Positions 51,298-60,221 of a stretch of 64,000 nucleotides of DNA are shown piece after piece (position 1 is the first letter of the stretch; each line of letters starts with the position of its first letter). The DNA comes from Geothrix sp. 21YS21S-4 (GTDB taxonomy: Bacteria > Acidobacteriota > Holophagae > Holophagales > Holophagaceae): assembly GCF_030845995.1 (NCBI RefSeq), contig NZ_CP132719.1, forward strand, positions 1,116,001 through 1,180,000. The letters run 5' to 3'. The position numbers and the translations under genes are program-made. The notes under the pieces are model-generated. The model worked only from the letters and a program-made list of their open reading frames with translations, was not told where the DNA came from and searched no databases.

Positions 51298-52065
51298 ATG
51301 CGGCGCGCTCCCGTCCTGCTCCTCGCTCCTTTCGCGCTGATCCTCGGCTGCACCCGGCCCGAAGTGGAGGCCTTCCGCCAGCGGCCCGCGCCGGTGAGCG
51401 TCTCGGTGACCCTGCCCGAGGGCCTCGCCGACCGCGAGGGCTTCCAGAAGGAATACGCCTCCGCCCTCCGGGCCCGGCTGGCCACCCGAGTGACCGTGGT
51501 GCCCGAGGGCGTGAAGCCCCCCGTGGGCGCCGCGGAACTGCGGGTGGAGATCCGCGACCTCCGGCCCGCGCCGGGCCAGCCCAGCCCCGCCGCCATCGGC
51601 GTCGCGACGGGGGCCGCGGTGGGCGCCATCAGCGCGGTCGGCGGCAGCCGGGGCGGCTGGGCGGTGATGGACGGCCTGTTCTGGGGCCTCTTCGCGGGGA
51701 CCCACGCGGCCATCCACCAGGAGCGGAGCCGGGACCGGCTGGGCTACCAGCCCCAGGTGGTGCGGGCCCAGGTCTCCCTGGTGAAGGAGGGCCTCTCCGA
51801 GCCGCTGTGGGTGGATGCCATCGAGCCCATGGAAGTGATCGAAGCCATGGATCCGCTGCCGTCCGGCTCACGGGACGACGACGGCCGCATCCGGGAGGAG
51901 GAGGCCAAGGGCTTCGCCCGGGTGGTGGTCCAGAAGCTGTCGGTCCAGTTCCAGTGGACGCGCGGGACCGGCCAGCGCTTCTACCAGGAGCCGGCGCCCC
52001 GGCGGGAGGAGAGCCCCGCCCGCAGCCAGGAACCGGCTCCCGCGCCCGAACCCCACCGCGACTGA
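51298..52065 (+). CDS. Lipoprotein of unknown function with a glycine-zipper-like segment
   Basis: A 255-residue lipoprotein with lipobox 'FALILGC'. The mature protein has a beta-rich region 'PAPVSVSVTLPEGLADREGF', a 'LRVEIRDLRPAPG' strand, and a Gly/Ala-rich membrane-like stretch 'AAIGVATGAAVGAISAVGGS' near 100-120, as in glycine-zipper outer-membrane lipoproteins. The tail is Pro/Glu-rich. I recognise no named family. The ATG at 51298 with GGAGG 5 nt upstream is preferred to a longer frame. The stop overlaps the next ATG as TGATG. Confidence 0.75.
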   Translation: MRRAPVLLLAPFALILGCTRPEVEAFRQRPAPVSVSVTLPEGLADREGFQKEYASALRARLATRVTVVPEGVKPPVGAAELRVEIRDLRPAPGQPSPAAIGVATGAAVGAISAVGGSRGGWAVMDGLFWGLFAGTHAAIHQERSRDRLGYQPQVVRAQVSLVKEGLSEPLWVDAIEPMEVIEAMDPLPSGSRDDDGRIREEEAKGFARVVVQKLSVQFQWTRGTGQRFYQEPAPRREESPARSQEPAPAPEPHRD

Positions 52066-52799
52066 TGGAGGCGCGGACCCTCCGCTGCGCGGGCTGTGGG
52101 GCGCCCGTGCCCGCGGACGCTCCCCAGTGTTCCTACTGCCGCGCCCAGGTGGCGACGGTGGCCTGTCCTGCCTGCTTCGCGCTGGCGCCCCTCTCCGCCA
52201 CCCACTGCCCGGGCTGCGGCGCCGACTTGGCGCCCCGCGCCGCTGCCACTCCGGACGGCGCGTCCTGCCCGGCCTGCGCCAAATCCCTCGCCGCCGCCCG
52301 CATCGGGGACCTCGATACCCGCGCCTGCCCAGCCTGCGGGGGCCTCTGGCTGGATCGGGCGGTCTTCGAGCAGCTGGGGGCCAGCCGCGAGCGCCAAGGG
52401 GCCGTCCTGGGCGCCCTGCCTCCGCTTGCCGCGCCGCCGGGGGGCGCGCTGGAGCCCGTCCGCTACCGCCCGTGCCCCGCCTGCGGCCAGCGGATGAACC
52501 GCGTCAACTACGCCAAGCGGTCCGGCGTGGTGCTGGATGTGTGTCGGGACCACGGCCTGTGGTTCGACCGGGACGAGCTGCGGCGGGTCCTGGCCTTCAT
52601 CGCCGGAGGTGGCCTGGACCGCGCCCGGGAGCGGGAGATCCAGGAGCTGAAGGAGGTCCGCCGCGCCGCGGTCTCCTTCCAGAACCATTCCGACGCGCCG
52701 CTCGATCTCCGCCCGGATGCGTCCGGCGACCTGTGGCTGGGCGCGGCGGGACTGGTCGCGCTGGTCCACGAAGTGGCGGGATTTTTTCACCGGGATTGA
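52065..52799 (+). CDS. Multi-zinc-ribbon (zf-TFIIB type) protein
   Basis: A 244-residue soluble protein with several CxxC zinc knuckles: 'CAGCGAPVPADAPQCSYC' (8-25), 'CPACFALAPLSATHCPGC' (34-51), 'CPACAKSLAAARIGDLDTRA' ending CPACGGLWLDR, and 'CPACGQRMNRVNY' with 'VCRDHGLWFDRDEL'. The last two are zf-TFIIB domains, where CPxCGGxWLD is diagnostic. The C-terminus is helical. Such proteins are common but poorly characterised. Its start overlaps the lipoprotein stop, so the pair is probably co-translated. Confidence 0.85.
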   Translation: MEARTLRCAGCGAPVPADAPQCSYCRAQVATVACPACFALAPLSATHCPGCGADLAPRAAATPDGASCPACAKSLAAARIGDLDTRACPACGGLWLDRAVFEQLGASRERQGAVLGALPPLAAPPGGALEPVRYRPCPACGQRMNRVNYAKRSGVVLDVCRDHGLWFDRDELRRVLAFIAGGGLDRAREREIQELKEVRRAAVSFQNHSDAPLDLRPDASGDLWLGAAGLVALVHEVAGFFHRD

Positions 52800-52800
52800 G

Positions 52801-52858
52801 ACCAAGGCGCCAAGGACACCAAGAGACAAAACGGACTCTTCTTGGTGCCGTGGCGGTG
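52801..52858. repeat. Intergenic imperfect palindrome, CCAAGGCGCCAAGGACACC family
   Basis: Left arm ACCAAGGCGCCAAGGACACC (52801-52820), right arm CTTCTTGGTGCCGTGGCGGT (to about 52858). Related to the palindrome at 9611-9670. It sits between the convergent zinc-ribbon and tpiA genes. Confidence 0.6.
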
Positions 52859-52884
52859 ATCCTTTGAACGGATGAGGCTGAAGC

Positions 52885-53631
52885 TCAGCCCGCCTGGGCC
52901 ACCAGGTCCGCGAACTTCACGGGGTCGAGGCTGGCGCCGCCCACGAGGCCGCCGGAGACCTCGGGGATGGCCAGCAGCTCGGGGAAGTTGTCGGGGGTGA
53001 CGCTGCCGCCGTAGAGGATGGGCACCTCGTAGGCGGTGCCCGCGAGATGGCGCTGCAGTTCGGCACGGATGAAGGCGTGGGCCTCCTCCACTTGGCCGGC
53101 CTCGGCGCGGCGGCCCGTCCCGATGGCCCACACGGGCTCGTAGGCCACCCGGAGGGGGCCGGGGCCCGTCTCGGCCAGGATGGACAGTTGCTGTCCGAGC
53201 ACTTCCAGCGTGCGGCCCGCGTCCCGCTGCTCGAGGGTCTCGCCGATGCAGAGCACCGGCAGGAGGTCCCACTGCCAGGCGGCCTTGACCTTCTTCGCCA
53301 GGGCGGCATCGGTCTCCCCGAAGAACTGGCGGCGCTCGCTGTGGCCCAGGAGCACGCCGGAGCAGCCCGCGTCCCGGAGCTGGGGCATCGAGACCTCGCC
53401 GGTGAAGGCGCCCTTGGGTTCGGCGTGGCCGTTCTGCCCGAAGACTTCGATTCCCCGGGTTCGCACGAGGCTGCTGACGAGCCCCAGCATGGTGAACGGA
53501 GGCGCGATTCCGACCTCCACGCCCTGGCCCATGCTCGACTGGGGTGTGATCCGCTCGAGCAGCGTTTCGCAGAACGCCGCGGCTTCGGCGGCGGTGAGGT
53601 TCATCTTCCAGTTGGCGACGACGCAGCGCAT
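52885..53631 (-). CDS. tpiA: Triosephosphate isomerase
   Basis: Interconverts dihydroxyacetone phosphate and glyceraldehyde 3-phosphate. The 248-residue TIM barrel shows Lys9 in '[11 protein letters not shown]', the electrophilic His in '[15 protein letters not shown]', the catalytic Glu in '[16 protein letters not shown]' (loop 6) and the phosphate-gripping '[12 protein letters not shown]' and '[13 protein letters not shown]'. All active-site parts are present. It begins 8 bp after pgk on the same strand, a common glycolytic pairing. Confidence 0.97.
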   Translation of the reverse strand: MRCVVANWKMNLTAAEAAAFCETLLERITPQSSMGQGVEVGIAPPFTMLGLVSSLVRTRGIEVFGQNGHAEPKGAFTGEVSMPQLRDAGCSGVLLGHSERRQFFGETDAALAKKVKAAWQWDLLPVLCIGETLEQRDAGRTLEVLGQQLSILAETGPGPLRVAYEPVWAIGTGRRAEAGQVEEAHAFIRAELQRHLAGTAYEVPILYGGSVTPDNFPELLAIPEVSGGLVGGASLDPVKFADLVAQAG

Positions 53632-53639
53632 GGGGCGGC

Positions 53640-54836
53640 TCACTTGGACAGGGCGGCGACGCCCGGCAGTTCGAGGCCGCTGAGGAATTCCAGGCTGGCG
53701 CCCCCGCCGGTGGAGACGTGGGACATGCGCGGGCCCACGCCCGCCTTGTTCACCGCGGCCACGCTGTCGCCACCGCCCACCAGGACGAACGCGCCGCGGT
53801 CGGCGGCGTCCGCCAATTCTTCGGCCACACTCAAGGTCCCGCTGGCGTAGGGTGCCATCTCGAAGACGCCCATGGGGCCGTTCCACAGAAGGGTGTTCGC
53901 CGCGCGGATCTCCGCGGCGTAGGCCGCCACCGTCTCGGGTCCGATGTCCAGGGCCATCCGTCCCTCGGGGACGTTCTGGTCCACCGTGATGGCGCAGTCG
54001 GCGTCCTCCTTGAATTCGGCGGCGACCACGTGGTCCAGGGGCAGCAGTAGGCGCGTTCCCGCGGCCTCCGCCCGCTTGAGCAGGTCCTGGGCGAGGTCCA
54101 GCTTGTCCTCCTCGCACAGGCTCTTTCCGATCTGGAAACCCTGGGCCTTGAGGAAGGTGTAGCTCATGGCGCCGCCGATCAGGATGGCGTCGGCTTTGCC
54201 CAGGAAATTCTGGATCAGCTCGATCTTGTCGCTGACCTTCGCGCCGCCGAAGATCACCACCAGGGGCTTCTCGGGGCTTTCCGTCACCTTGGCGAGGGCC
54301 TTCAGTTCCTTCTCCATCAGGAAGCCCGCCGCCACGCGATCCTTGGGGAAGTGGGCGACCATCCCGCTGACGGATGCGTGGGCGCGGTGCGCGGCGCCGA
54401 AGGCGTCATTCACGTAGGTATCGGCCAGCTTGGCCAGACCCGCGGCGAAGTCCTCCTTGTTCTTGGTCTCGCCCTTCTCGAAGCGGAGGTTCTCCAGCAA
54501 GAGCACCTGGCCCGGCTTCAGCGCGGCGGCCTCGGCTTCCACCGCCTCGCCGTTCACGTAGCTGGCGAGACGGCAATCGATCCCCTGCTCCTTCAGCCAG
54601 GCCGCCACCGGCGCGGCGCTGTAGGCGGGCTCGAAGCCCTTGCCCTCAGGGCGGCCGAGATGCGATGCCAGTACCACGGAAGCCCCGCCCTCCAGCAGGT
54701 GCTTCAGGGTCGGCAGGGTCTCGCGGATGCGCGTGGCGTCGGTGATGCGCCCTTCCTTCTGCGGTACGTTCAGGTCCGCCCGGAGGAAGACGCGCCGGCC
54801 CTTGACATCGAGATCCCGCACCGACTGGAAGCCCAT
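53640..54836 (-). CDS. pgk: Phosphoglycerate kinase
   Basis: Transfers phosphate from 1,3-bisphosphoglycerate to ADP. The 398-residue two-domain enzyme shows '[20 protein letters not shown]', '[13 protein letters not shown]', '[16 protein letters not shown]', '[18 protein letters not shown]', '[20 protein letters not shown]', '[18 protein letters not shown]' and the C-terminal '[17 protein letters not shown]'. The length is typical. It is the first gene of the pgk-tpiA pair. No gap gene is in the window. Confidence 0.97.
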   Translation of the reverse strand: MGFQSVRDLDVKGRRVFLRADLNVPQKEGRITDATRIRETLPTLKHLLEGGASVVLASHLGRPEGKGFEPAYSAAPVAAWLKEQGIDCRLASYVNGEAVEAEAAALKPGQVLLLENLRFEKGETKNKEDFAAGLAKLADTYVNDAFGAAHRAHASVSGMVAHFPKDRVAAGFLMEKELKALAKVTESPEKPLVVIFGGAKVSDKIELIQNFLGKADAILIGGAMSYTFLKAQGFQIGKSLCEEDKLDLAQDLLKRAEAAGTRLLLPLDHVVAAEFKEDADCAITVDQNVPEGRMALDIGPETVAAYAAEIRAANTLLWNGPMGVFEMAPYASGTLSVAEELADAADRGAFVLVGGGDSVAAVNKAGVGPRMSHVSTGGGASLEFLSGLELPGVAALSK

Positions 54837-54896
54837 GGTTGCTCCTTGCGAATGGAAAGTTCCATTGTGGCGGAGTGGGCGGCCCGGAGCCTAGCG

Positions 54897-55619
54897 TCAG
54901 TCCTTGCGGAAGATCCCGATCCACCGGGGACTGTCCGCGTGGAAGGCGTCGCCCGCATAGGTCCCCATGGCGCGGCGGAGGCGGAGACCCGCGGCGGCGG
55001 TCATCTCCTGGAGGTCCGCCGGCAGGTAGAGGCGGACGCTCTCCAGGGCGTCGCGCCGCTCGCCGGTGTCCAGGCGGGTCAGCTCCATCCGCTTCACCAG
55101 GCGATCGCCCTCGAAGCCGCGGCGGCTCAGGACGCGCACCCCGGCGCGCTCCAGGATGTCCTCCGGCACGAGGGTCCGGGTGACGAGGCCGGCGTTGAGG
55201 TAGTCCATCACCAGGACGCCCCCGGGGCGGAGGAGGTCCGCCAACTGATGCACCAGGCGCCGGTTTTCGGCATCGGGGAAGTACCCGAACGGCGTGAACC
55301 ACAGGCAGATCCCCGAGAGGCTGCCCGCCTTCACCGGCAGGCGGCGCATGTCGCCGCGCAGCAGCCACGGCCTCAGGTGCGTCGGCGCCAGCCGCAGCAG
55401 GGCGCGGGAGAGGTCCATCCCGAAAGCGAGGGGATTCGTCCCGCGGAGGATCTCCAGGTGGCGGCCCGCGCCGCACCCGAGGTCCAGGACGGGGCCCGAG
55501 GCCAGTTCGGGCGCGGCTTCCAGAGCCTGGCCCACGGCGAGCCGCGCCTCCTCCGCGTCCCGGTGGGCGTAGAGCAGGGCGTAGTCCTCGTCGAACCACT
55601 CTTCGAACCAGTCGACCAT
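54897..55619 (-). CDS. Class I SAM-dependent methyltransferase
   Basis: A 240-residue Rossmann-type methyltransferase. It has 'GPVLDLGCGAGRHLEILRG' (motif I), 'LAFGMDLSRALLRLAP' (acidic end of strand 2), 'LRGDMRRLPVKAGSLSG' and 'LLRPGGVLVMDYLN'. The N-terminus 'MVDWFEEWFDEDYALLYAHR' is a distinctive motif of a subgroup of small-molecule or unknown methyltransferases. The substrate cannot be assigned. It diverges from rbfA and lies 60 bp upstream of pgk on the same strand. Confidence 0.9.
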   Translation of the reverse strand: MVDWFEEWFDEDYALLYAHRDAEEARLAVGQALEAAPELASGPVLDLGCGAGRHLEILRGTNPLAFGMDLSRALLRLAPTHLRPWLLRGDMRRLPVKAGSLSGICLWFTPFGYFPDAENRRLVHQLADLLRPGGVLVMDYLNAGLVTRTLVPEDILERAGVRVLSRRGFEGDRLVKRMELTRLDTGERRDALESVRLYLPADLQEMTAAAGLRLRRAMGTYAGDAFHADSPRWIGIFRKD

Positions 55620-55665
55620 CGGCTCAGGCTAGCAGGCCAGCTAGAATGCGGAAGGAAGGAAGCCC

Positions 55666-56058
55666 ATGCAACGCCCCGAGCGCCTCGAAGACCAGATCCA
55701 TTTCCTGATGTCGAACCTCATCCAGCGGGAGCTCCGCGATCCCGAACTCGGGTTCCTCACGCTCACCGCCGTCCGCCTCACCCCCGACCGCAGCATCGCC
55801 CGGGTCTACTTCACGGTGCTGCCCGCCAACGGGGGCGACCAGGAGGTGCAGGACGCCCTCACCCGCAAGGCCCTGGGCCGCGCCGCGGGCTTCCTCCGCA
55901 GCCAGCTGGCCGCCCGCCTCAAGATGCGCCGCGTCCCCGAACTGCGGTTCTTCCCGGACGGCACCCTGGAAGAGGGCAACCACCTGGAGACGCTCCTCGC
56001 GGAAATCGAGAAGGAGCGCGCCGCCCGGCCCGCCGAGCCCGACGCGGAAGAAGCCTGA
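55666..56058 (+). CDS. rbfA: 30S ribosome-binding factor RbfA
   Basis: A 130-residue KH-fold protein that helps mature the 16S rRNA 5' end. It begins 'RPERLEDQIHFLMSNLIQRE' and shows 'LRDPELGFLTLTAVRLTPD' and 'IARVYFTVLPANGGDQEVQD', then 'LGRAAGFLRSQLAARLKMRR' and 'PELRFFPDGTLEEGNHLE', all typical. It directly abuts truB (stop then ATG with no gap), the classical rbfA-truB order. Confidence 0.95.
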   Translation: MQRPERLEDQIHFLMSNLIQRELRDPELGFLTLTAVRLTPDRSIARVYFTVLPANGGDQEVQDALTRKALGRAAGFLRSQLAARLKMRRVPELRFFPDGTLEEGNHLETLLAEIEKERAARPAEPDAEEA

Positions 56059-56955
56059 ATGGTGGAATCCGGAATCCACCTGGTCCACAAGACGGTGGGC
56101 CAGAGCAGCTTCGACGTGGTGCGCGGGTTCAAGCGGCGGGCCTTCGAGGCCGGCCAGAAGAAGCTGGCCCTGGGGCACGGGGGGACGCTGGATCCCTTCG
56201 CGGATGGGCTCCTGCTGGTGCTGGCGGGCCAGGCCACGCGGCTGATGGAGCTGATGCACCCCCTGCCCAAGACCTACGTGGCCGAGGTGGCGTGGGGGGT
56301 GGAGACCGACACCTGCGATCTGCACGGCAAGCCCGTCTCGGAGGGCTCCGCCGCCGCCCTGACGCCGGCGATGCTGGAGGCGGTGCTCGCGCCCTTCTTC
56401 GGGTGGACGGACCAGATTCCTCCCGCCACCAGCGCCAAGAAGATCGACGGCGAGGCGGCCTACAAGAAGGCCCACCGCGGGGAAGAGGTGGTGATGCGGC
56501 CCAGCCGGGTCTTCCTCCTATCGGCGCGCTGGTTCGGCCACGACCTCCCGCGGCGCAGCACCCTGGAGCTCACCTGCCGCGGCGGATTCTACGTCCGCAG
56601 CCTCGCCCGGGACCTGGGGCGCGCCCTGGGCTGCGGAGCCCATCTGACCGCTCTCCGCCGTACCGCCATCGGCCCCTGGCGCGATCCCGGGGAGGGCGGT
56701 GAGCGCCTGATCGCCGGTGCGGACCTCCTACCGTGGTGTCCGACGCGTCTGCTATCCGACGAAGAAGCCGCCCACCTGGCGCATGGCCGGGCCATCCCGG
56801 TGGGGGAATCCCACCCCGCCATGTGGTCCCTTCCGGAAGGCTTCCCCAATCCTGGCGCCCCCCTCCGGGCCCTGCACGAGGGACGGCTGGTGGCCCTCCT
56901 CCGACCGGTCGAAGACGGCCTGCGAACCTTCGCCAATCTGCGGGGCGGGTTGTAA
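56059..56955 (+). CDS. truB: tRNA pseudouridine-55 synthase TruB
   Basis: Makes pseudouridine 55 in the tRNA T loop. The 298-residue enzyme starts 'ESGIHLVHKTVGQSSFDVVR' and has the catalytic Asp45 in 'GHGGTLDPFADGLLLVL', then 'KTYVAEVAWGVETDTCDLHG', 'QIPPATSAKKIDGEAAYK' and 'LELTCRGGFYVRSLARDLG'. The typical TGTLDP motif here reads GGTLDP. A C-terminal PUA-like tail (about 230-298) is present but divergent. Confidence 0.95.
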   Translation: MVESGIHLVHKTVGQSSFDVVRGFKRRAFEAGQKKLALGHGGTLDPFADGLLLVLAGQATRLMELMHPLPKTYVAEVAWGVETDTCDLHGKPVSEGSAAALTPAMLEAVLAPFFGWTDQIPPATSAKKIDGEAAYKKAHRGEEVVMRPSRVFLLSARWFGHDLPRRSTLELTCRGGFYVRSLARDLGRALGCGAHLTALRRTAIGPWRDPGEGGERLIAGADLLPWCPTRLLSDEEAAHLAHGRAIPVGESHPAMWSLPEGFPNPGAPLRALHEGRLVALLRPVEDGLRTFANLRGGL

Positions 56956-56972
56956 GGATCGTTCCAAACGAA

Positions 56973-56999
56973 CGAGAGGCCGCCAAAGGCGGCCTCTCG
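56973..56999. terminator. Hairpin between convergent truB and TonB-receptor genes
   Basis: CGAGAGGCCGCC (56973-56984), AAA loop, GGCGGCCTCTCG (56988-56999): a 12-bp perfect stem located 18-44 bp after the truB stop and 17 bp past the receptor stop. There is no strong T-run, so it may act as a bidirectional terminator or as an mRNA 3' end barrier. Confidence 0.75.
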
Positions 57000-57015
57000 G
57001 GTTGAAGCGCTGTGG

Positions 57016-59943
57016 TTAGAACCGCAGCTTGGCGCCGAAGCGGAAGGAACGGCCGGGCTGGTAGTCGGTTGCGGAGGCATAGCGTCCGGCCGGCTGCGGG
57101 TTGCCGTAACGATCCAGGTACTGCTCCAGGACCGAGGTTTCGGGCCGGTGGTTCATGACGTTGTAGACCTCGATGAGGGGCTCGAGCTTCATCTTGTTGT
57201 TGAGGGGAATCTCGTAGTGGGCCGTGAGGTCCAACCGGGTCAGCCAGGGAAGGCGCCCCTTGTTGCCCATCTTCAGGTCCTGGAAGTCGGCGTTCATGTA
57301 GCCGCCGGGATCGGGAAGGACGGGATTGCTGGTGGAACCGTCGTCCTGCTGGCTGTAGGGCCGACCGGACTGGGCCAGGAAGTTGAAGCCGAGGGAGAGG
57401 TCCCCCGTGCCCACCTTAAACTTCTTGTAGCCGTAGGCCTTGATTTGATGGGTGTGGTCGGTGGGAAGGTAGCCTGTGCCGACGTAGGGCCAGAAGTCGT
57501 AGGAGGCGGTGATTCCGCCATCCGGCTGGCCGTTGGTGGCGCTGATCAGGCCCTCGTAGGTGCCGTAGTCCCGGCTCCAGGTGTAGCCCAAGAAGAAGAA
57601 GGCATCGGAGGTCTTATAGGTATAGGAAATGTCGGCGGCCTTGTATTCGTTGTAGGCCTCGGGATAGAGGCTGTTGGCAGCCGTTACCTTCTGGCCATTG
57701 AAGGGTGAAGTCCACGTCACGGAGCCGGCATGGGGGTTCCAGATGATGGCCTGTCCGCCGCCAGGGCCGGAGCCGTCCGGACCGTCCGCACCCTGGGCTC
57801 GGGAGCCGGGATCGGCAGGATCCATGGCATAGCCTTCCATGTCCGTGATCTCGGAGTCCTCGATGGGGTTCGTCAATTTTCGGTAATGGAGATGGAAGCC
57901 CAGGCTGTGATTGGTGTTGAGTTGGTGGTCGATGCCCAGCAGGATCTCGGTGCGCTTGGGCAGCTTGGTGCCGTCGGCAATGGGGTCGCGGCTCCAACCT
58001 GTGGAGTAGTCGATGTCCGCGTAGGGCGAGCCCGTCACTGTCACCTGATTGGTGGTGCGGTTGTAGGTGGCAGTGCTATTGGGGGTGTCCCCACCTCCGT
58101 AATAGAGGAGATGGTAGTACTCCACGCCGTAGGTCCGGATGGCCATCCGCTGGGGGATCTGCATGTAGTACCAGGCATAGCTGCCGGAGACTTTGGTCAT
58201 GCCCTTTCCGACGGGATCCCAGGTGAATCCCAGGCGGGGCTGGACGTAGTCCGAGAACTTGAAGTGCATGAAGGTCTGGCCGTTGGCGCCGATCTGCTTC
58301 TGGTCTTCGGCGCGGAATCCGTAGAACAGGTTGAAGTCCTTGTTCACCTGCCAGGTATCCTGCGCGTAGATCGCCTGGAAGTAGGCATTGGCTTCGGAGT
58401 TGTTGTCATAGAGGTTCTGGATGGCCCGCAGGTTGCCCGAGGAATTCTGCAGCATCCAGGTCACGCCGCCGTTCCGATGGGTATCGTCGGCATAGTTGGA
58501 GCGCAAGTAGGAATACCCAAACTTGAGGTTGTGGCTGCTGAGGGCCCAGCTCAGGTCCGCCGTGAATTGGGTGGTGGTGTTGGTTTCCTTGGAAAGGTTG
58601 CTGCCCCCACCAGCGGCCCAATACGTAAGGGGATCCGCTTCACCATAGCCGGGGCCGCCCACATCGTAATAGGTGCGGTCTCGGATCAGGGGGGCCGAGA
58701 CGTTGGGCGTCACCTGGTTCAGGAGGTGGGCCTGGCCGGCCTTCACGGACAGGTTCAGGGACGACGACAGGGTGGAGTCCCAGATGAGGTTGAAGTTGTT
58801 CGAGTTGTTCTTGGTGTCGCCGCTGGTGTCCGCCGTTCCGCGGCCATCAAAGAGGTTGCTGGGCGCGTTGCCGTGCTCCTGGGTGGCCGTCTGGTTGTTG
58901 CCGAAGTAGCTCAGCGTCACCTGGTTGTCGGTGTTGAGGAAGTACTGGAACTTGCCCATGAACTGGTAGGCGGGCGTCTTGGTCCCGCCCACGGCGAGGC
59001 CCCCGAGATTGTTGTAGGAAGGGCTGTCGGTGTGCGCGTAGTTCAGGCCGATGGAGTAGAAGAACTTGTCCTTGATGAAGGCGCCGCCCACCCACGCGCC
59101 CACGTCCATCACGCTGGACGCGGGGAGTTCCCGGAACCAGGGCGTTCCCTTCGGATCGGGGGAGAGGGCCCGCGGGGTGTAGGTGGCCCACGTCGAACCG
59201 GCGAACTCGTTGCTGCCGGACTTGGTGAGGACATTGAAGACGCCGCCCATGGCGCTGTATTCGGGCTTGTAGCCGCCCGTTTGGATGTCCACCTGGTCGA
59301 TGAACTCGTTGGACATGGCCACGCTCTGGCCGCCGTAGCGCATGTCGTTGGTCTTGAGGCCGTCCACGGAGAAGGAGTTCTCCGCGCCGGAGGCGCCGGC
59401 GATGGAGATCTCGAGGCCCAGGCCGCCGTTGCCATTGTTGTTTCCAAAGCCGGAAGCCGTGACCCCGGGCGCCATAAAGGCCATTTCCGCGAATTCGCGG
59501 CCCTTGGGGATCATCGCCACGGCGTCGGAGGAGAAGTTGGAGCCCGTGGTGGTGCTGGTCGCGTCGATGGTGGACGTGGCGGCCACCACTTCCACGGTGG
59601 CCCCTCCTTCGTGGGCGACCTTGAAGTTGGCGGTGGTGGCGGTGTTGATGCTCACCTGGACGGACTGCTTGGACGCGGAGTAGCCCGGCTTCGTGACGGA
59701 CACGGTCCACGCGCCCGCGTTCAGGAGGCCCGCGGAATAGTGGCCGTCGGCGCCCGTTCGGGTGGTGCGGCTGATCTGCCCGGATTCGAGACGGACCACC
59801 GCATCCGCCAGAGGCGCGCCGGTCTTGGAATCGAGGACGGACCCGTTCACCGCGCCGGTGGTGGTGGTTTGCGCCTGGACGATGGTTCCTCCCGCGATGA
59901 GGGCGAGGGAGGTGAGACCAAGCCGGCTAAGGACTCGACTCAT
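57016..59943 (-). CDS. TonB-dependent receptor with N-terminal carboxypeptidase-regulatory domain (Oar-like)
   Basis: A 975-residue outer-membrane protein. A signal peptide (LTSLALIAGGTIVQAQ) is followed by a carboxypeptidase-regulatory-like beta domain (about 30-110, 'TGAVNGSVLDSKTGAPLADA'), then a plug with 'ISIAGASGAENSFSVDGLKT' and 'EFIDQVDIQTGGYKPEYSAM', and a large 22-strand-type barrel ending 'QPGRSFRFGAKLRF', with the usual terminal aromatic residue. This is the Oar-like class abundant in Acidobacteria and Myxococcota. The substrate is unknown. A terminator-like hairpin lies 16 bp before its start, after an AGGAG site. Confidence 0.93.
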   Translation of the reverse strand: MSRVLSRLGLTSLALIAGGTIVQAQTTTTGAVNGSVLDSKTGAPLADAVVRLESGQISRTTRTGADGHYSAGLLNAGAWTVSVTKPGYSASKQSVQVSINTATTANFKVAHEGGATVEVVAATSTIDATSTTTGSNFSSDAVAMIPKGREFAEMAFMAPGVTASGFGNNNGNGGLGLEISIAGASGAENSFSVDGLKTNDMRYGGQSVAMSNEFIDQVDIQTGGYKPEYSAMGGVFNVLTKSGSNEFAGSTWATYTPRALSPDPKGTPWFRELPASSVMDVGAWVGGAFIKDKFFYSIGLNYAHTDSPSYNNLGGLAVGGTKTPAYQFMGKFQYFLNTDNQVTLSYFGNNQTATQEHGNAPSNLFDGRGTADTSGDTKNNSNNFNLIWDSTLSSSLNLSVKAGQAHLLNQVTPNVSAPLIRDRTYYDVGGPGYGEADPLTYWAAGGGSNLSKETNTTTQFTADLSWALSSHNLKFGYSYLRSNYADDTHRNGGVTWMLQNSSGNLRAIQNLYDNNSEANAYFQAIYAQDTWQVNKDFNLFYGFRAEDQKQIGANGQTFMHFKFSDYVQPRLGFTWDPVGKGMTKVSGSYAWYYMQIPQRMAIRTYGVEYYHLLYYGGGDTPNSTATYNRTTNQVTVTGSPYADIDYSTGWSRDPIADGTKLPKRTEILLGIDHQLNTNHSLGFHLHYRKLTNPIEDSEITDMEGYAMDPADPGSRAQGADGPDGSGPGGGQAIIWNPHAGSVTWTSPFNGQKVTAANSLYPEAYNEYKAADISYTYKTSDAFFFLGYTWSRDYGTYEGLISATNGQPDGGITASYDFWPYVGTGYLPTDHTHQIKAYGYKKFKVGTGDLSLGFNFLAQSGRPYSQQDDGSTSNPVLPDPGGYMNADFQDLKMGNKGRLPWLTRLDLTAHYEIPLNNKMKLEPLIEVYNVMNHRPETSVLEQYLDRYGNPQPAGRYASATDYQPGRSFRFGAKLRF

Positions 59944-59958
59944 GGAAAACTCCTATCT

Positions 59959-59980
59959 AAAAAATGGCGGCAAGGCCGCC
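59959..59980 (-). promoter_or_regulatory. Terminator-like hairpin in the leader of the TonB-receptor gene
   Basis: On the minus strand GGCGGC-CTT-GCCGCC is followed by A and six T residues, then the AGGAG site and the ATG at 59943. A full terminator so close to the start codon suggests attenuation or control of ribosome access. The leader upstream (to about 60165) holds a small GATCC-GGG-GGATC hairpin. No known riboswitch was recognised. Confidence 0.5.
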
Positions 59981-60164
59981 CGAGGGGCGGGAGGGGAATG
60001 GAACGTACGAACTTTCGCCTCAAGATCCGGGGGATCTTAAGGAGCGTCGAATATGGAAATGGAAAAAAACGGATTCCCAGCCTTGACCGTTCGGTTCTCG
60101 AACTGGGGCGAGAGAAGGGGCTTCCAGCGATGGACCCGCGGATTCTCGCCGAGGTTGAAGTCGC

Positions 60165-60201
60165 GCCCAAAAAAATGATCTTCCCCTGGGGCGGGAAGAT
60201 C
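60165..60201 (-). terminator. Intrinsic terminator of the PAS-GGDEF gene
   Basis: On the minus strand GATCTTCCC (60201-60193) pairs with GGGAAGATC (60185-60177) over a 7-nt loop, then ATTTTTTT. It lies 20 bp past the stop of the diguanylate cyclase gene. Confidence 0.88.
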
Positions 60202-60221
60202 ACGTTGTGTCGCGCAAGATT

